DNA from: Elizabethkingia miricola
Lineage (GTDB): Bacteria; Bacteroidota; Bacteroidia; Flavobacteriales; Weeksellaceae
NCBI RefSeq assembly: GCF_001675285.1
Contig: NZ_LSGQ01000007.1
Span: 268,070-332,069 of the forward strand
Reading direction: 5' to 3'
DNA: 64,000 nucleotides
Below, piece by piece: positions 53,092 to 60,768 of this stretch. The translations under genes were made by a program, and so were the position numbers. Under the pieces are notes generated by a model. That model was not told where the DNA came from, did not search any database, and was given only the letters and a program-made list of their open reading frames with translations. How positions within the stretch are numbered: the stretch's first letter is position 1; each line of letters begins with the position of its first letter.

Positions 53092-56000
53092 TATCCTAAA
53101 GTTTTAAGGTTTAACGATTTAATTGGTCCGATTTTTCTTTCACCTCCAGCATTAATTTCTCTTCCATTCTTTTTTGTTGGAATTGCCCAGTATTTCCAAA
53201 GTGTCATTCCTCCTTGATTGGGTGCGTGCAACATAAAATCTAATGGGTAGTTTTCTGACTTTTTATTACCTGTCAACTTACTATACGCTTGATTTTTTGT
53301 AGCTGCAGCATCATAATCATCAGGAATTAGATCGTGTTCACTTGGCGAATTTCTTGTTTTGTGTGAGTGAATAGAAAAAGCAAGAGATCCTAAATTTGGT
53401 AATAAAGACGCTCCAGGTGTTAAATCTGAAATGTGGGCAGTATATAGAGAGAAAGACCAGTTGTTATTATTATAGAAACCACTCATACCCCATTCGACGT
53501 TAGAGTTTTTAGCGGCAAAAGTATAAACGCTAAAAGCATCAGTTGCATTGTTTGTACTACCATAGCTTACACCATTTGGAAAATTAGCAATATTATTAAC
53601 AGTATTATTTGCTAAATCTTTAATAATACTCCCATCACTTGCTTTTTCTTTTTCTACTGTAACACTTTTTGATTTATCCACATTATTATTTTTATCAGTT
53701 GCATATAAGGTATCTGATTTATCATCCGTTTTAGTAATTAAATCAATTGTTCCATCTTGGTTTAATTTATAATCATCATAGTTCATACCATTAGAATCAA
53801 TCATCATAATAGGGTTATTTCCAGTGAAATGATAAGAGGACATTAGCTGATACTGTTCCGCCAGCGGATCCACCACACCCCAACGTCCCAATTCCGGCAT
53901 ATACATTCTTGCCCCGTAGTCATACATTCCTGTTTCCTGTAGTTCCTTACCATTATACTTATACTGATACGCATTATTAGCTAAACTGCTTGTATTATAT
54001 CCCTGATGTTTTAATCCAAACGGGTAATAGTTATTTTCTTCAATGATCTCCGCTCCACCAGAAGCACCTTTAGTGTAGCTTAATCTTACATTTCCAAGGT
54101 GATCTGTATAATTGTAAATATACTTATTTTTGGTAAGATCATAATAACCTTCCGAAGTTGGTACAAATTGTAATACACCATTTTCATATTGGAATCCATC
54201 CAGGTAATCTGTTGTTTTACCCCTAAATACCTTTCTGACTTTAGATCCATCTGCGCGGTATACATAATCTGTATTCCCTATAGAAGCTGTAATACTGCTT
54301 GGCAGGTTCAGATAATTGTAAGCAATATTCGAAATTCCTTTATCCAGATGATTCACCATATTGCCGTTAATGTCATAAGCAATTGTATTTCCACCTACCG
54401 GATAACCTGCTGCATTTCCCGAAGCATCATTTACTCTGATTAGTTTATTACTGTTTCCGGACTGATCATACGTATAACTGAGCTGATCCATTACTCCGGC
54501 ACCCTGACCGGTTCTTTGCAATCCCGTAATATTTCCGTTCAGATCATAATTCAACTTCTCCGCATAAGATCCACTGGCAGCTCCGGCATTGTCCGAATAG
54601 TTACCTTCTTTTAAACGGTTTACTCCATCATATTGGTAGCTATAACGTCTTAATGTTCCGTCACTTTGTGTAGCCCAGTCAGTTTCCGCAATATTGCCAT
54701 TGTACTTTTTAGAAGTTCCTGCTGGATTAATATACTTCAGTTCAAACCCGAAAAGCTTATTCATCAGATTCTTTGGATCATTCATTTTGGTTAAAGCCCC
54801 CCGGATGTTGTATTCGTTTTTGATGGACTGAATACCATTTCCAATGTTTCGGGATTCTAATTGTCCCAGCTCATTGTAGATATTCTCCGTCAAAACTTCC
54901 ACAGGACCACCATTTACCTGATGGGTATGTTTTACCAGACGATTCTGATGATCATAAGAAAAATCCTCCTTCATGACCACTTCCCCGGATGAAGCATCTC
55001 TTTTATGATAGGTTGTTGTACTGGTGGGTACTCCTGAGAAAGCTAATACAGAACTTGTTCTGGTATAACCACCAAGATGGTTCTGAGATTCTGTGGATAC
55101 AGGTCTTGCTTTATCATCATACCAGGTATAGGATTTTGTCCAGCCATTATCCTCGATATTCTTCACCATAGAAGCGACCGGAAGACCTTTTGTACTTCTT
55201 CCGTTTACCGGAACAGAACCCAGAACTGAAGCACCATTGAACACAGCCGGACTTCCCGGTGGATATTCATCATAATAGTTAACGGTTAACAGAGTAAAGT
55301 TACCAACAGGGTAGGCTGAACTACTGTAATAAATAGTTGTTCCGTTTTGTGCAAAACCTGTAGTACTTCTTTCTTCGTTATTAACACCAAAATTAACCAT
55401 ATTGCTTTGTTGGGCATCTCTTCCCGGAGCACTGTCCAATAATCCTGTATAAGCCACTCTTCCGAATTTATCATACTTGGTAAAAAGCCATTTATTCTGC
55501 TGGCGGAGTTTCCCATCCTGGGTTAATACCAGTCTGTCTTGCCTATCATAGACCATATACTCCCAGTCTTTTCCCGGAAGCTTCTTTTCCACGAGTCTGT
55601 TCTGACCATCATAACGGTATTGATAAGCCAGCTCATTAAGGAGTGTAGCATCAACACCTTTGTGAATGGCTAAAGGTGGAATAACAAAAGCAAGCTGATT
55701 GTACTCATTGTATACATAATAAGTATCCATATCATGAGAGCCATCATTCTTCCGAACCAGAAGAGTTTGTCCCTGTCCGTTTTTAAACTCTATTGTTGAA
55801 TTTCCATCTTCATCGGTAATGACATTCTTGTACAAACTATTGGTTCCATAGGTACCACTTAAACCCAGAACAGAAACTGTTGCATTATTACTCCAGGAAG
55901 TACTGGTGGTATAACGGTAGACTTCACCATCAGCATTGGCTTGATATTGATATTGAACTTTTTTACCATCCCAGTCAGAACCAGGAGCAGCCTGAGCGAG

Positions 56001-56606
56001 TACTCTGTCCAAAGGAGAGTTTTCGAGTGTTTTTTCTCCATAAGCCAATGGATCTGTAGATCCATCAGCTTTTTTGTAATAGCCAGAAGCGGCTGTCTGA
56101 ACACCGGACTGGATATTTCCATTTAGAGTGTTCATTGGAACCGGAAGCCAGGACTGTACCTGACGGCCGAAATTGTCATATGGAATGTCGGATACTAAAT
56201 CCTGACCATTGGGTGTGGATTTAATAGAAAGCTCCTGCTTGGGTCTGCCGAGTCCGTCGAAATAGGAGATACTCTGCTGCTGAGGAGCAGCAGGATCTGA
56301 GGAAGAGCGAGGTGCCAGATAAGTACGCGAGTAGATGTAATTCTCATTCACCGATATGGAAGCTGTCGGATTTGGAGACTCATAATTTGGCGTAGGGTTG
56401 GGGTTGGAAGAAGCTCCCAGAGAAGCCCTGAAGCTATTGACGGCAGGTGAAGCGGCATTGAACCCTGGCAGGAGCCTGATGCTGTAAGGATCAGTAACAG
56501 ACTTATTTTGCTCCGTTACCGGATTGGTGAGAATAATCTGGGCATGGGATGAAAGAGTCCCTGCCATGAGAATACCCATGGTATAAAAATGTTTGAACTT
56601 AAACAT
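53088..56606 (-). CDS. Rhs/YD-repeat protein with JAB-like C-terminal candidate toxin
   Basis: 1172 aa. Signal peptide (residues 1-22, ending SSHAQ); a DUF6443-type N-terminal region (FDGLGRPKQELSIKSTPNGQ); YD repeats through the middle; the RHS core at about 860-940 (YDYGARMYMPELGRWGVVDP, then YHFTGNNPIMMIDSNG). The variable tip after residue 940 holds Glu1038 in VEWG and HSHKTRNSPSEHD (His1080, His1082, Ser1089, Asp1092), matching the Glu/HxH/S/D layout of JAB/JAMM metallopeptidases with one residue fewer between His and Ser than usual. It is probably a polymorphic toxin; the downstream lipoprotein overlaps by 4 bp. Confidence 0.85.
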   Translation of the reverse strand: MFKFKHFYTMGILMAGTLSSHAQIILTNPVTEQNKSVTDPYSIRLLPGFNAASPAVNSFRASLGASSNPNPTPNYESPNPTASISVNENYIYSRTYLAPRSSSDPAAPQQQSISYFDGLGRPKQELSIKSTPNGQDLVSDIPYDNFGRQVQSWLPVPMNTLNGNIQSGVQTAASGYYKKADGSTDPLAYGEKTLENSPLDRVLAQAAPGSDWDGKKVQYQYQANADGEVYRYTTSTSWSNNATVSVLGLSGTYGTNSLYKNVITDEDGNSTIEFKNGQGQTLLVRKNDGSHDMDTYYVYNEYNQLAFVIPPLAIHKGVDATLLNELAYQYRYDGQNRLVEKKLPGKDWEYMVYDRQDRLVLTQDGKLRQQNKWLFTKYDKFGRVAYTGLLDSAPGRDAQQSNMVNFGVNNEERSTTGFAQNGTTIYYSSSAYPVGNFTLLTVNYYDEYPPGSPAVFNGASVLGSVPVNGRSTKGLPVASMVKNIEDNGWTKSYTWYDDKARPVSTESQNHLGGYTRTSSVLAFSGVPTSTTTYHKRDASSGEVVMKEDFSYDHQNRLVKHTHQVNGGPVEVLTENIYNELGQLESRNIGNGIQSIKNEYNIRGALTKMNDPKNLMNKLFGFELKYINPAGTSKKYNGNIAETDWATQSDGTLRRYSYQYDGVNRLKEGNYSDNAGAASGSYAEKLNYDLNGNITGLQRTGQGAGVMDQLSYTYDQSGNSNKLIRVNDASGNAAGYPVGGNTIAYDINGNMVNHLDKGISNIAYNYLNLPSSITASIGNTDYVYRADGSKVRKVFRGKTTDYLDGFQYENGVLQFVPTSEGYYDLTKNKYIYNYTDHLGNVRLSYTKGASGGAEIIEENNYYPFGLKHQGYNTSSLANNAYQYKYNGKELQETGMYDYGARMYMPELGRWGVVDPLAEQYQLMSSYHFTGNNPIMMIDSNGMNYDDYKLNQDGTIDLITKTDDKSDTLYATDKNNNVDKSKSVTVEKEKASDGSIIKDLANNTVNNIANFPNGVSYGSTNNATDAFSVYTFAAKNSNVEWGMSGFYNNNNWSFSLYTAHISDLTPGASLLPNLGSLAFSIHSHKTRNSPSEHDLIPDDYDAAATKNQAYSKLTGNKKSENYPLDFMLHAPNQGGMTLWKYWAIPTKKNGREINAGGERKIGPIKSLNLKTLGY

Positions 56607-57065
56607 AACGATTTGGTTTTTAAAGATTAATAATTACTTTTTGCGATTTTTTGTGTTTTTGTTTTTCAGCGATTCAGTTGTAGGGATTTAAGTTATAAGA
56701 CTAATTAGTTATAAGGTTAAAGAAGTTATAGAGGTTAGAAAAGAAGCAATAAGTTATAAGTCCGGACATTAAATGTCTAACTTCTAAAGTCTAACCTCTA
56801 ACTTCTTATCTTGAAGCAAATGTCCTGATTGGTGACGCCAAAACTTGACGCATTTAAAAAAAATGTTTCTTTTGAAAGGTTAGTAATAAGAACTACCAAA
56901 GGTTCAGTTATAAGGTTATAGGGGCTGGCTTCTAAAATCTAACCTCTAGTTTCTAACTTCTAATTAAAGAGAAGGCTGGTGATGAAAGTACCAACCTGCT
57001 TTTTTCTCTCTTAATTTCAGTATTTTGCACCTCGTACTTCGTAATTCTAACTTCCGATTTCGTAC
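56607..57065. repeat. 459-bp spacer with reiterated short motifs between two YD genes
   Basis: No gene is seen. Short motifs recur on both strands: AGTTATAAG several times (about 56690-56765 and 56910), TCTAACCTCTAACTTCT-like runs (about 56775-56815 and 56935-56965), and further AACTTC pieces to 57060. A hairpin-like GGCTGGT...ACCAACCTGCTTTTTT (about 56972-57005) could terminate leftward or rightward transcription. It looks like slippage-prone, degenerate DNA. Confidence 0.55.
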
Positions 57066-58675
57066 TTAATTCTTATATCGGTACTGATATTCTTTCAGTA
57101 AGTTTCCGTTTACATCTTTTACCGATTCCAGTCTGTTGGCTGAATCATATTTATAGATCTCACGTATTCCTGAAGGTGGGGTAATACTCGTTACTCCTAT
57201 CAATGGATTATAAGTATAAGTTGTAATCTGATAAGCAGACAATGCGGTATTGTTTCTTAGAATATCCAATGTTCCGATTAAAGTCTGTTCAGACTGATCA
57301 GTTCCCTGTGTGTTATCTGCATCCGAAGCGGTAATAATAGCAGATACATAAGCAGAAACCTGGTTGTAAGCAGCACCTTCGATCTTAGCAATAGGTTGTG
57401 TCTGATTGTATCCCCAAATAACAGTTACAGGTTTTCCTTTTACCGAATACTGAAGAATATTTCCTTTGTTGTCATAGAGGTCATAAGTTATTTCAGTTTG
57501 TCCTGAATTATTCTGTAAATCGTATAATAAAACAGAAGTTGGAAAAAGATTATTAGGATCATCATATTTACTTTCTGATTTTGAAATTATCTTTTCACCG
57601 TTATCTGTGACATTAAAGTTACTTGATAATAGAGGGGTAAGAATATTTGCATTGACTAATTTTAATACTCCTGTTTCAAAAGGATAAGTATATGATTTCT
57701 TTTGTTTTGTTCCTCCAAGATTATTTGTTTCATCTTTTAATACTAAAGGATCATTGATGTTACTATTATATTCTCTGGAAATAATATCTTGAATATGACC
57801 TGAAGAAAAATAATTGGATGTTGTCTCCTTTATATTTTTAATAAAAGAGTTTGCATAGTTACTAAGCTTATAGTTTACTTTATATTTTGTGTAAATACTT
57901 CCTGTACCATACACATATGGGCTTAATGATATATCAAAATTGATAAATCCTTCTCTGCTATTGGCAGATAAACTATTTTTAACGGTATCATATGCATATT
58001 CATATACTGTGTTAGACTGCAATTTACTGTTGTTATTGTATATTTTCTTTGAAGTTAATAAAGTGTATTTCCAATCTTCATCCACAGATCTGAAATTTTC
58101 GTAAATATTAAAATTTCCAATCATGTTTTGAGGGATATTGAATTGGTAATCTGTAAAGCCTTTGTTTTCTGTAACAACTCTAACATTATTATATTTTACA
58201 GATTCAAGAGTATTGGATATTCCTGAAAAAATATTGTTTGTAATAGTATAATGAGTGGCTGTATTTGAATCTGAATATTCATTATTCATTAAAGGATATG
58301 GAGTGATTGACTTACTTATAAAATTATTATTTACATAATTTATACCAGATGATATATTAGTTAGATTTTGAGGTGTATTTATATCAGGAACTGTGTAGTA
58401 ATATTTTGTGTAATAATTACTAGTAATGTCAGAAAAATCAATTTGTTTTACCCTTAATCCTCCTACTTTAAAATTAGAAGTATTATTTGATGTTTCTTCA
58501 CTCGTATATCTTATAAAAATATTACAAGAACAATCTCCCATTTTTTCAATTTCGAATTTGAATCTATTGGTAGAGATTTTATTTGCATAAAAACTCATGT
58601 CAATTTCTTCATTCTTAAAGGGAAAAACCAAATGTAAAGGCTGAAGAGCAGAAACGTAACAATTTATCATCATCA
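57066..58675 (-). pseudogene. YD-repeat protein gene, N-terminus cut off by Mu-like prophage
   Basis: The frame from 58721 gives 551 aa, but residues before about 58675 read through the prophage end and there is no signal peptide. The remaining part has flavobacterial Rhs-associated features: FKVGGLRVKQIDFSD, KGNILQYSVKGKPVTVIWGY, and YD-type ends (GIREIYKYDSANRLESVKDV, KEYQYRYKN). Relatives I know of this type are about 1000 aa and begin with a signal peptide. The missing N-terminal half should lie beyond the right end of the prophage. It precedes the Rhs gene on the same strand, so it is part of that island. Confidence 0.75.
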
Positions 58676-58740
58676 TGCACACATCAAATGTTAATTTTTG
58701 AGTGCGGATAACATTTAACATGTTAATTTTGCCGGATTTT
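58676..58740 (+). mobile_element. putative left end of Mu-like prophage with transposase-binding repeats
   Basis: TGTTAATTTTTGAGTGCGGAT (58689-58709, written in two parts: TGTTAATTTT then TGAGTGCGGAT) recurs as TGTTAATTTTGCCGGAT (58721-58737), 32 bp apart. A TG dinucleotide at 58676 fits the usual 5'-TG terminus. A weaker CAAATGTGATACGG match is at 58821. The position between the truncated gene and the repressor is where Mu keeps its left end. The exact terminus is inferred. Confidence 0.55.
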
Positions 58741-58837
58741 ATTCGAATTAAATATTCATTGAATGAAGTAGAAAATTACATTTTCACCTATTTTGACAGA
58801 AAATAACTATTTCCTCCTATCAAATGTGATACGGAGG

Positions 58838-59344
58838 TTATCCTGTTTGTTTTCCAGATGCTTTGTATTCCAAAATTTTTACATAGCCTTCAAGTAGCCC
58901 TATCTTATCCTCGAGTAGTCGTTTGTTTTCTATTAAAAAAGAGTTTTCTTGTTTTAAGAACTTTATTTCTGATTCTAGTTTTTGAAATTCTTGATCATAA
59001 CTAGTGAAGAGATCTGGAGGCATGAAGATTTTATCATCTAATAAAGGCTTTTCTTTACTTGTTGCTTCAGTTGGTAACAATTTATTTACATTTGGAATGT
59101 TACTATTATTGTTACCATTATTGTTACTATTTTCATCAGTAACAAAATTTTCACCTTTCGTTTCAAAAAAATAATAAACATTTTTGTTTATCGATTGAGC
59201 GATATTTAACAAGAAGGATACCTTTATATCCTTACTTTTAAGCTTACTCTGGAGATCTTGCGGTGAAATTTTCATTCTCCTCGCAACTTCAACTAACTGA
59301 AATCCAGATTCTTCTATTTTTTTTCTTATAAAATCGCCATTCAA
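58838..59344 (-). CDS. phage repressor, HTH (Mu c analogue)
   Basis: 168 aa from a TTG start at 59344. The N-terminus is an XRE-like HTH (VEVARRMKISPQDLQSKLKS) followed by an Asn-rich linker and a C-terminal coiled coil (FQKLESEIKFLKQENSFLIE, then LLEDKIGLLEGYVKILEY). It reads leftward, divergent from the early genes, as the repressor does in Mu. It likely binds the operator between the two promoters and oligomerises through the coiled coil. Confidence 0.78.
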   Translation of the reverse strand: MNGDFIRKKIEESGFQLVEVARRMKISPQDLQSKLKSKDIKVSFLLNIAQSINKNVYYFFETKGENFVTDENSNNNGNNNSNIPNVNKLLPTEATSKEKPLLDDKIFMPPDLFTSYDQEFQKLESEIKFLKQENSFLIENKRLLEDKIGLLEGYVKILEYKASGKQTG

Positions 59345-59355
59345 AATAAATAATT

Positions 59356-59387
59356 TTGTTTATTGTAAATAAAAGTGTTTATATTTG
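59356..59387 (+). promoter_or_regulatory. phage early promoter with operator palindrome
   Basis: TTG (59356-59358) and TATATTTG (59380-59387) are 21 nt apart. In the spacer TTTATT-GTA-AATAAA (59359-59373) is a perfect inverted repeat, well placed for a repressor that blocks the early promoter. Confidence 0.65.
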
Positions 59388-59417
59388 TAGTGTGTTAATG
59401 CTACAAAATTATACAAA

Positions 59418-59597
59418 ATGGAATCACTGGCAAATAAAATCCGGAAAACAGTTAAAACACCTTACCAAATCATAGGTGAACAAAAGGGAGTGTCTGCTAA
59501 ATATGTAGGCATTATTGCACGTGGGGAGCGTGTCCCAGTCAGAGGTAAAGGCTTGGAAGTACTAAAGGCCCTAAAACAATTAACTCAAAATAATTAA
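59418..59597 (+). CDS. Ner-like small DNA-binding protein
   Basis: 59 aa. A compact HTH: PYQIIGEQKGVSAKYVGIIA followed by RGERVPVRGKG. It is the first gene after the early promoter, the place of ner in Mu, where Ner shuts down repressor and early transcription. The ATG is 30 bp after the -7 element. Confidence 0.7.
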   Translation: MESLANKIRKTVKTPYQIIGEQKGVSAKYVGIIARGERVPVRGKGLEVLKALKQLTQNN

Positions 59598-59600
59598 GAT

Positions 59601-59786
59601 ATGAAAAAGCTTGTTAAAAGGATTCTTGAGAAGTTTATCAGAATCGATGTTGTTCCATATTACTATAGAGGTTACAACACAGAGTATAGAATGATGTTCC
59701 TTTTCGGTCACTTGTTTTCTACTATGCAGATCGTAGATAATAAGATTGAAGATGAGCAGAGTGAATATCTAGGGATCTTAAAATAA
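59601..59786 (+). CDS. small phage early protein, unknown
   Basis: 61 aa, starting MKKLVKRILEKFIRID, with a basic amphipathic N-terminus and an acidic tail. No family recognised. It starts 3 bp after the Ner-like stop and is in the same early operon. Confidence 0.6.
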   Translation: MKKLVKRILEKFIRIDVVPYYYRGYNTEYRMMFLFGHLFSTMQIVDNKIEDEQSEYLGILK

Positions 59787-59795
59787 GTATTCATC

Positions 59796-60104
59796 ATGAA
59801 GAAGCTTAAGAAAAGGTTAAATATTGAAAGTGCTACTTCATTTAAACTAGAGTATTATGAAGGAGGCAAGGAGTTAAAAACTAAGATTTTCAAGACTTAT
59901 AAAGCAATGGAACAATTTCACCAGCGTCAAACTGATTTCATGTATCTGGATTGTAATAGATACGCTTTAATAAGAAATGAATGGCAGCGTTTTATAAAGA
60001 TTCCTTCTCCTATTATTTTCGAGGAAAACCTTGAATTTATTATAAAGAGTTTTAATGAAGTTGTTGAAGCTAAAAATCTTCAAAACTTCAAAATTGAAGA
60101 TTAA
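59796..60104 (+). CDS. small phage early protein, unknown
   Basis: 102 aa. Basic N-terminus (KKLKKRLNIESATSFKLEYY) then alternating strands and helices (TDFMYLDCNRYALIRNEW). No family recognised. It is the last coding gene before the structured RNA segment. Confidence 0.6.
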   Translation: MKKLKKRLNIESATSFKLEYYEGGKELKTKIFKTYKAMEQFHQRQTDFMYLDCNRYALIRNEWQRFIKIPSPIIFEENLEFIIKSFNEVVEAKNLQNFKIED

Positions 60105-60123
60105 TTTCTTCATAAAAATACAA

Positions 60124-60267
60124 ACCACAAACAGATAACATTCCCTTGAGCTCAACCCGAAGCTTGGGACAGACATAGTCTAGTTGCATAAGCCTTTTGT
60201 TTGTGGGTATGGAATTGTGGAGGTTTAAACTAGACACGGGCGAGGCTACTGCGAGAGTGTAGCAATC
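60124..60267 (+). ncRNA. structured 5' domain with possible pseudoknot, upstream of tRNA-like element
   Basis: No coding frame of interest. Two perfect 8-bp pairings interleave: CCACAAAC (60125-60132) with GTTTGTGG (60199-60206), and GTCTAGTT (60178-60185) with AACTAGAC (60228-60235). The order a-b-a'-b' is that of a pseudoknot. Further hairpins are CCC...GGG (60156-60168) and GCTAC...GTAGC (60245-60263). The segment runs directly into the tRNA-like fold. Whether both form one RNA is inference. Confidence 0.5.
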
Positions 60268-60340
60268 AGATCAGTGGCGGAACTGGAAGACGCAAAGGGT
60301 ACTCCCTAAAGATGTAGGTTCAAATCCTACCTGATCTCCA
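60268..60340 (+). ncRNA. anticodon-less tRNA-Leu-like element in phage early region
   Basis: AGATCAG (60268-60274) pairs fully with CTGATCT (60331-60337); T8-G9 follow; the D arm GCG...CGC encloses GAACTGGAAGA, as in tRNA-Leu (GGCGGAATTGGTAGACGC type); the T arm is GTAGG-TTCAAAT-CCTAC. Between them, where 17 nt of anticodon arm and a variable region are expected, only 20 nt remain, with a tight AGGG-TACT-CCCT hairpin and no 7-nt loop. CCA follows the acceptor at 60338-60340. It cannot decode a codon in the normal way. It is either a degenerate tRNA or a tRNA mimic. Confidence 0.65.
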
Positions 60341-60356
60341 ATTAAATTTTTTGAAA

Positions 60357-60521
60357 ATGAAAAAGTTATTAAAAAAACTTCTCGCACCGGTGATACGAGA
60401 AGTATTAGACGAAAGAGAACGTCAAACCACGGAAAATGTTCTGGCTATTCAGACAAAGTTTCGGAAGATTCTTTCGGAACATAAATATACCCATCCAGCT
60501 TCTGCCGCTGCTCCTCAGTAA
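60357..60521 (+). CDS. small phage protein, unknown (helical)
   Basis: 54 aa: MKKLLKKLLAPVIREVLDE and TTENVLAIQTKFRKILSEH, all predicted helix, ending in a Pro/Ala tail. It starts 16 bp after the tRNA-like element. Its last 77 bp overlap a minus-strand gene; at most one of the two may be used under a given condition. Confidence 0.5.
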   Translation: MKKLLKKLLAPVIREVLDERERQTTENVLAIQTKFRKILSEHKYTHPASAAAPQ

Positions 60522-60657
60522 GTGGGTAAGTAAGAAGAAGTTCTTTACATGATTTTAATAATTCATCAACAGACTTCTTTTGTTCATCTGTTAGAACATT
60601 TCTAATAGCATCGATTTTAAAATTTAGCGCTGTAAAAGCGAAATCAAATTCATTCAT
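60445..60657 (-). CDS. small antisense-oriented phage protein, unknown
   Basis: 70 aa read leftward against the early operon. It has good coding character (IDAIRNVLTDEQKKSVDELL; TYPLTEEQRQKLDGYI). A TATATTTG element on the minus strand at 60685-60692 lies 28 bp before its ATG. The 3' end overlaps the helical small gene on the other strand. Role unknown; its transcript would be antisense to that gene. Confidence 0.5.
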   Translation of the reverse strand: MNEFDFAFTALNFKIDAIRNVLTDEQKKSVDELLKSCKELLLTYPLTEEQRQKLDGYIYVPKESSETLSE

Positions 60658-60717
60658 GTTACTATATTTTATTGGTTAGAACTTCAAATATAGTGATTTT
60701 CTCCCGGCAGGCAGGCA

Positions 60718-60736
60718 CTTACGTTCGAGTCGTAAG
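60718..60736. repeat. hairpin upstream of transposase gene
   Basis: CTTACG (60718-60723) pairs with CGTAAG (60731-60736), loop TTCGAGT; flanking CCCG and CGGG could extend it. It is 32 bp before the transposase ATG and may end early transcription or regulate translation. Confidence 0.45.
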
Positions 60737-60768
60737 CGGGAACAAAGCTTAAAAAGCAATAATAAAAA

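Noticed and set aside
56607..57065. CRISPR array
   Set aside because: Repeats are 7-17 bp, degenerate, on both strands and without regular spacers; no cas genes are near.
58676..58721. True N-terminus of the YD-repeat protein at 58721
   Set aside because: These codons lie in repeated phage-end sequence and give no signal peptide; the gene is better seen as truncated.
60268..60340. Functional tRNA-Leu gene
   Set aside because: Acceptor, D and T arms fit, but only 20 nt lie between D and T arms; no 5-bp stem with 7-nt loop or anticodon can be drawn, so I list it as tRNA-like RNA.
60124..60340. Group I intron or tmRNA
   Set aside because: ACATAGTC looks like a fragment of a group I S element, but P, Q and R elements in order are missing, and no tmRNA tag frame or tmRNA 5' signature is present.
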